A stretch of DNA of 64,000 bases from Atopsyche davidsoni. Lineage: Eukaryota; Arthropoda; Insecta; Trichoptera; Hydrobiosidae. This document shows, piece after piece, positions 58,570-64,000 of this stretch. The position numbers and the translations under genes were made by a program. The notes beneath the pieces were generated by a model. The model did not search any database. It was not told where the DNA came from and worked only from the letters and a program-made list of their open reading frames with translations. Location: contig JAILWY010000012.1 in NCBI GenBank assembly GCA_022113835.1, positions 15,190,001 through 15,254,000 on the forward strand, written 5' to 3'. Position 1 is the stretch's first letter, and each line of letters opens with the position of its first letter.

Positions 58570-58840
58570 ATTTGATCCCAACCTCATATTATTCGCGATT
58601 TATTGCCAGCCAGAGCCTGGGTGATCCCACGTGTTGGGCCGCCCCATTAGCATACAATGGACTCGTCCGAAGGGAAGGCGAGCATTGTGGGTCGCAGGTT
58701 CATGCATTTGCCTATTTGAATAATTAAAGCGAGAAGATGATGCCGGCGAGCCGTGAGCGGGACTGACTGCGCTTTTTAATTCTCAACTCCCCGCAGACCG
58801 CCACAGCCGAAACAGGCTGTTGCAAATGGAAATATCTATA
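58570..58840. promoter_or_regulatory. GC-rich island, putative regulatory element
   Basis: About 270 bp with few open frames on any strand: TGCCAGCCAGAGCCTGGG, GATCCCACGTGTTGGGCCGC (E-box CACGTG), CCGAAGGGAAGGCGAGC and GATGCCGGCGAGCCGTGAGC. The lack of frames favours a non-coding element. Confidence 0.35.
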
Positions 58841-60042
58841 AAATTAACCAAAACATACTTTCTAATTGTTCTTTGCTTTTCGTATTGAGTTTATAAAATT
58901 TTGATAATAAATCCTAAAACAACTATTTTGGATTGCTTTCATACTGCGTTTTTTTTTAAATTTTAAACTCCTAAAGGCCAGTCAAAACGAACTCCAAAGC
59001 TCGCAAATGCACATTTCAATTTTTCTAGTCTTTATTTTGTTAGATATTGGAAATATACGAGTATGATAAAGCAACTCTAACTTTTGCATCTCAGAGTTAT
59101 AGTAACTATACATTTTACACTTACAATACACTTGATTATTTCTAAGTAGCTGTCATGCTGAAATATATTTTTTTTTAAACTTAATATTACGACTAAATTA
59201 GTTGATTACATCTTTTATAATTAAAAATTTTATATGTGATAAATGCATAAGATTCTGGAGTATTCAATTTTCTAGCATTAATATTATAATGGCATTGTAT
59301 GGAGCTTTCATGTTCATACCGAGAAACACGGGAGGAATGTCGGTCGGTGAATATCAATTACAGTACATCTCATGCCTTTAGCACAATGGAGGACTGTTCG
59401 GCCGTAAAATACAGCTGCAAAAATAGCACCACAATAGAAGATGCACGGCGGTGAATTATTTTAGAAGGGGACTGTTTTTATTTAAAAATACCAGCAACAC
59501 GTTTCCGCCAAAGAGATTACAAAATGAATTTCACAAACTTACTTATCTGTCAAAAATCATTCATCTTTCGCATGATCTGGCCATGCTCACGACTCGGGCT
59601 CTAAATTCACAATGTTGGCAGCGAGCTGCAATCTGCGAGGATCGGCGCTCGCCTTGTCGAGAGCTCTGCATCACAGATATTCACCAATACTGTAATAATA
59701 GTATTAGATTTTTCTTTTTTTTTACTCTCCATAAAAAAAAAATACCACGTTGTAGAAAAAGTACCACGAAAAAAAAAAAAGCTGTGAAAATTTTCGCTTG
59801 CGTATAAAAGTCATTATAATTGAAATATATTCTTGTGAATTTTTTTGAAACAGAATGCCGTTATTTGAAAACTGAAAGCCTTAAGACGATTTCTGCAGAT
59901 GAAAGTCAGAGACGAATATTTTAACAATAGTGACGCAGCGAAAAAGCGTTGAATTATAACGTTTTTTTTTTCAAGCGTTCTTGGCTTGCTGCATGATGAT
60001 CAATAAAAAAATGTATTTATCGGATTTAGGTATGATAAATTA
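58841..60042. other. mostly AT-rich stretch
   Basis: A small island at 59570-59690 (CGGCGCTCGCCTTGTCGAGA) lies within a 118-codon plus frame whose ends are poly-Phe and poly-Lys. That frame is rejected as a gene. Otherwise nothing is recognised. Confidence 0.4.
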
Positions 60043-60396
60043 CAGTGATACCCCGCTTTACGCGAGGGATACGTTCCGGAAAAATCGCGTATATCGGGGT
60101 TTACGATTAAACGTATATACTTAGTCAAAACTTAATACAAAAAAATACGAATCATTTGAATCAATCACTTTATGCAGTATTACATGTTATTTTTACTGAA
60201 AAATACATCTATTGTATTTGGGTAGCGTTTCTTTTACGTTCTTGTAAAATACGTTCAACGCTGTTTTTAATTGCTAAGAGAAGTCATTGACTACATTATG
60301 TTTATACACATTCTTAAGAAATTTGCGTAATGCGAGGCATTTTAACACGAAATTTGAAATTCGCGTTATAGTGAAACCGCACATAACTAGGTATTG
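60043..60396. mobile_element. pogo/Tigger-like MITE with TA duplication
   Basis: The left end TA|CAGTGATACCCCGCTTTACG, followed by CGAGGGATACGTTCCGGAAA, is the type of terminus seen in pogo/Tigger elements (CAGT start, CGC-GTTA words). The right end CATAACTAGGTATTG|TA has a degenerate complement, CAATACCTAGTTATG. Inner words AATTCGCGTTATAG also fit. The element is about 354 bp, non-coding and old. Confidence 0.55.
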
Positions 60397-60585
60397 TATT
60401 GTAAATCATATTTTATATTATACTTTCAATATACTTACTTATTGCAAATGTGCAATAGGAAGGCTTCTCGTTGATTATTTACTCTAAGCGGCGCATGTGC
60501 CCACACAAAATCGCCAAAATGAGGAAATATGTTTTGTGGGACAGGGCAGTTTTTACTTCTGGAAAGCACACAGCTCGGCCGGAGG

Positions 60586-60665
60586 ACTCGGCTCGGCTCG
60601 GCTCGGCTCGACTCGGCTCACCTGGGCTCACCTGGGCTCACCTGGGCTCACCTGGGCTGACAGGT
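60586..60665. repeat. (CTCGG)n and 10-bp tandem repeat
   Basis: A CTCGG pentanucleotide array (60586-60618) passes into four exact copies of a 10-bp unit CTCACCTGGG (about 60617-60656), followed by CTGACAGGTCG. Each unit contains CACCTG, the Snail/ZEB-type E-box. The frames across it are low complexity. Confidence 0.85.
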
Positions 60666-60669
60666 CGCG

Positions 60670-61430
60670 TTGTGGATGCCTCGCATTCGTTACCCGTGCA
60701 TGCGCCGTCACAACAATCCGTCCATCTTGTGTACTGTACACGCGTGAAAGTCATCCTTTTTGCTGTGTGACCAAATTTTTTATATTTTTTAAAACTTGAA
60801 TTAATATTTTTGTCACAAATGAAAAAATATATATATATATATTTATACATACAAAACTAATAATATATATATAAAGTTAATTTTGTACATCATGTTAATA
60901 ATAATCATGATATGTTCCAGTTCACTATTTTTGCACATGATTATTAAAATTATTCTAGTTTTATTGGGTGCTTTTAAAATACCATAGTACAATATATATT
61001 ATACGAAGAAGAGGCCAAAACTATCTCAATTCATTGAATTTTTTTGATGAATGCTCTCCCAGTTGTATTTTTATTGTCGCTTTAAAAATTGTTTTTCAAA
61101 ATGTTTTAGCGTACTTACTGTGAGTATATCGAGCAAAATATAAATATATAAATTTACGGTTTGCAATTTAAAAAAAATGGTTAAAATAGTACTCGTGCGT
61201 TTTATTTGCAAATATTGGTGATTACATATAAATATGCATTATTAAATTTAAACAAACATCTTCGATCTGATCATTACGCGTAAGTATTAAAATTACTGAA
61301 CAATCACTGTTATTTGGTTATTTATTTATATTTTAAATATGATGCGGTCGATCCCATGTTTTTATTGATGAAACGATACGATACTATACATGTATAAAAT
61401 TTGTTTATTGGAAATTTTAGGGCAGGCAAT
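60670..61430. other. AT-rich stretch, nothing recognised
   Basis: A short (TA)n lies at 60827-60843. No gene is seen. Confidence 0.45.
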
Positions 61431-61435
61431 GCTTC

Positions 61436-61580
61436 AAGGCTTCTACACACGATGCAACTGATCGCGTCAACTACTTGCAGCTAGCCGATAGCGTTTCTTT
61501 ATTTTATGGTGTTTTTTATGGTTTTGCGTAAAATGTAGGACGGTATTGGCTAGCTGCAAGTTGGTGGCTTGATTTTTTTC
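61436..61580. mobile_element. TTAA-family-related fold-back MITE
   Basis: It starts GGCTTCTACACACGATGCAAC, the family-type end. Its arms CAACTACTTGCAGCTAGCCG (61468 onward) and GGTATTGGCTAGCTGCAAGT (61542 onward) are near-complements. The middle words GATAGCGTTTCTTT and GTAGGACGG correspond to the GCGTCC region of the family. The right end is decayed. Confidence 0.5.
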
Positions 61581-61599
61581 TACAGGTGTAACAGGGCTT

Positions 61600-61790
61600 T
61601 ATTGCTTATTTGCACGTGGCCATCGTCTCTCACCGGTACAATGTTGTAAGCGAGTGACCTCGCCGAGCAGGCTCTCGAGCGCACGTCGCTTTTGACACCC
61701 TTATTACGTTGGGCGGTTCCACCGTCGGATTTATTTTGATGTTTGTTCTTTCTCGCCTCTCCTCTGCGGGCCAATTTAAATAAAGTGTGA
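61600..61790. promoter_or_regulatory. GC-richer island
   Basis: CCTCGCCGAGCAGGCTCTCG and GCGCACGTCGCTTTTGACAC stand out from the AT-rich flanks. Overlapping 64- and 80-codon minus frames are not coding-like. Confidence 0.25.
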
Positions 61791-64000
61791 TTGAATCGTT
61801 GTAAAAATTACACCACCTCGAGACGGAAGGCAATTTTACAAATAAATTATTTTTACAGCTATTTCCAAACAAAATTTAATCTGCTCTCCAATACTTTTTG
61901 CACAGTGAAATTGTGCATTTAATACATAAAATTCATAACTCCAACTTTTTCTCTAAAATATATACAAAGTATCATCAGGTGTTAAGCGAATATTCTTATA
62001 AATTTCTTACAAACATATTCTTATAGATTTCTTACAAACGCCTCCCACTTGCGGCTTCCTACAATTACAAAGTAGTGTGGTTATTAGTTTATTGTTATGA
62101 AGTATCCCGCTTTTGAAACAAACATGATAAATATTTTCAATAATAAGTACCTCTTTTTTATTCTTATGTTGGAGTCTCGTTATATCTGTTAACTCAAAAT
62201 ATATTTGCGCAAACACAATACTTAATTTTTTTTTAAATGAAAATGTAATATACTTTTCTGGCATAACATAAATACATTTAACATTTTAATATTAGTTTAA
62301 AGATATGTTAAAATATTCTGTTATTAAAATATTTGCAATATGGTTTTCGTTTTAGTACATCATTTTACAGTCGACGGAAGTGGAATTACATTTTTGAAAT
62401 CACCTGTTAAGGCTACACGTTTTTTTATTATTAAATTCACTCGCATAGCAACTGCATTCTTTATTTATATGCGAATAGTCTCTTTGGAGTTTTTGCTGTC
62501 ACAATGAAGACCTGTCATCATTTTGCTTTCTTATGGTGTTCTTTTGCACCTGTTCCGCGTCAGTGTCGTCCTACATTTCAATATCAATGTTCTGTATTAA
62601 AAAATAGGCATCTTCAGTTGTCAATTCAAGTTTTTTTTAAAAGAATTTATATTAATCGAATGATAGTTGTGCCACGAACAAAAGGAAATATCATTATTTA
62701 TCGCTGGACGCGTCAGATAGCGATCGCCTATTTAATATGGCAACACAGAATTATAAACAGTTGACAATGACAAGGCAGCTTTACGCACGTTGTGCGATCA
62801 TTTATTATTCATTGTATTGTTTATATGTATTTATTTTATGTAATTGTGTGTGCATGTACGTCGGTACGAATCATGAAATTGTCATGGGTTAAGCTATTTA
62901 AACAAACATTCGTGACTTAATATAATACCTATTGGCTTTTATAATATTTTTTGCTTAATTGCATAAAATTGAAAACCGTTCTTATTATTCATGTAAATAA
63001 CTGTTTAATAAAATTTATAAATTGAAGTGAAAATCTGTCATGTCGGCAGGACGCCATCGAGCACCTTTATCATAAATTGCTAGTCTGTTCATCTCAAATA
63101 CATTTAAAAAAAAAAAATTTAATGCAATGAACTGTTTTAAATACCTGGTTGGTTTGCCGTTAAAATAAAACGTTATTATAATAAATAATGAAAAATAATA
63201 TTGAAGGGTAAATCCTGGATTACTTTTTTTCCCTACATATAATACATTAGAATATAAACAAATAAATATAATAAATACATCATAAATTTAAAATTCAATA
63301 TATCATATTTTTAAGATTAACCGAGCGTCAGTTTTATTTTCAATTTACACAATATTATTTTTTCTGTCCATAAGCATGAAGGTTTTTTTACGTGTTTACA
63401 AAAATATTGCATTATGTGTTTCACCTTTTTTTTTCGATATTCAGTAGTCAGATTTAGTATGTCTAAAATTTTGGTCAACATTATTTATAATGTTGTTTTT
63501 CTGTAAAAGGCAGTTAACACTTTTCCAGAAAATATATCTAAATACAAATTAAAATAATGCAAATAACACAAAACCGGTTTTTTTTTATTAAATGTTGCTT
63601 AATTCATTAGCACTATTATAAATGTTTTGATATATATGATTTATCGAAAGTTTAACTAATTAAGAGTATAGGTTCTTGGTAAACGCCTTTGCCTGTCTTC
63701 TTTGTTATTTTGTATTTTACAAAATAAATTTCATAGTTCAATGCACAAATACGATGTAAGCTTTAAAACTTTAAACGTTTCTAGTCGAATAAAAAAACAG
63801 CTAATTACATAGATTCTAATGAACTTACTGATATTATACACATTGGCTTGGTATTAACTCCAAGGTGATTGCATTTTAATGGTTAACATTTGTAGTTTTA
63901 GGTCATAGGGAGAATAAATAACGTATAAAACTTTTGTTATGTTTAAAAACGTTATTGTGTAAAAGAGATTATCTGTGCTATGATGATAGATACAAAAATA
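61791..64000. other. AT-rich stretch to window end
   Basis: No coding-like frame or repeat end was recognised. An 86-codon plus frame (62504-62764) has no family features and is not called. Confidence 0.5.

Noticed and set aside
59451..59807. 118-codon plus-strand frame
   Set aside because: Contains poly-Phe and poly-Lys from T and A runs. Only the middle has normal composition.
1..64000. CRISPR arrays, operons, phage or bacterial genes
   Set aside because: No regularly spaced repeats and no bacterial-style dense coding. The sequence is plainly animal nuclear DNA.

Overview
This is about 64 kb of AT-rich animal nuclear DNA. I infer an arthropod, most likely an insect, from the hAT (Buster/ZBED5-like) and hAT-like transposon relics, tRNA-derived repeats, TTAA- and TA-flanked MITEs, long (TA)n tracts and isolated GC-rich, CpG-containing islands in an AT-rich background. 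There are no operons, no ribosome binding sites and no complete host gene. No open frame exceeds about 226 codons, and the longest belongs to a dead transposon. The window is best read as intergenic or intronic sequence.

Mobile-element content, left to right. At 9.0-10.3 kb two internally deleted hAT elements lie head to head with an 8-bp target duplication between and outside them. At 11.0-11.2 kb there is a fold-back element containing a tRNA-like 76-mer, and a related composite lies at 22.9-23.3 kb. At 12.8-15.2 kb there is a 2.4-kb hAT-like transposon with 14-bp terminal inverted repeats, a perfect 8-bp target duplication and a broken transposase gene on the minus strand. Smaller families are a TTAA-flanked MITE family (2.5, 3.3, 27.2, 52.5 and 61.4 kb), a fold-back family (17.8, 28.3 and 29.7-30.2 kb), a retroelement-like 3'-end family here called R1 (2.8, 21.6, 24.5, 31.2 and 48.5 kb), a second tRNA-like repeat (30.7 kb), a short hAT MITE (51.4 kb) and a pogo/Tigger-like MITE (60.0 kb).

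Possible host coding sequence is limited to three short exon candidates supported by splice signals and coding-like composition: 20734-20909 (minus, terminal exon), about 49702-49802 (minus, first coding exon) and 57909-58084 (plus, terminal exon). I do not recognise their products, and they need not belong to one gene.

Between the repeats sit roughly 20 GC-richer islands of 100-450 bp carrying recognisable binding-site words: full CRE palindromes, a perfect RFX X-box next to a 21-G run, E-box clusters, and octamer plus TTTATGG homeodomain words. They look like enhancers or conserved non-coding elements, but conservation cannot be tested from one sequence. The long AT-rich stretches, especially 39.6-48.5 kb, show nothing I can name. 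I found no convincing previously undescribed system. The most unusual objects are the head-to-head hAT pair and the tRNA-bearing fold-back elements.
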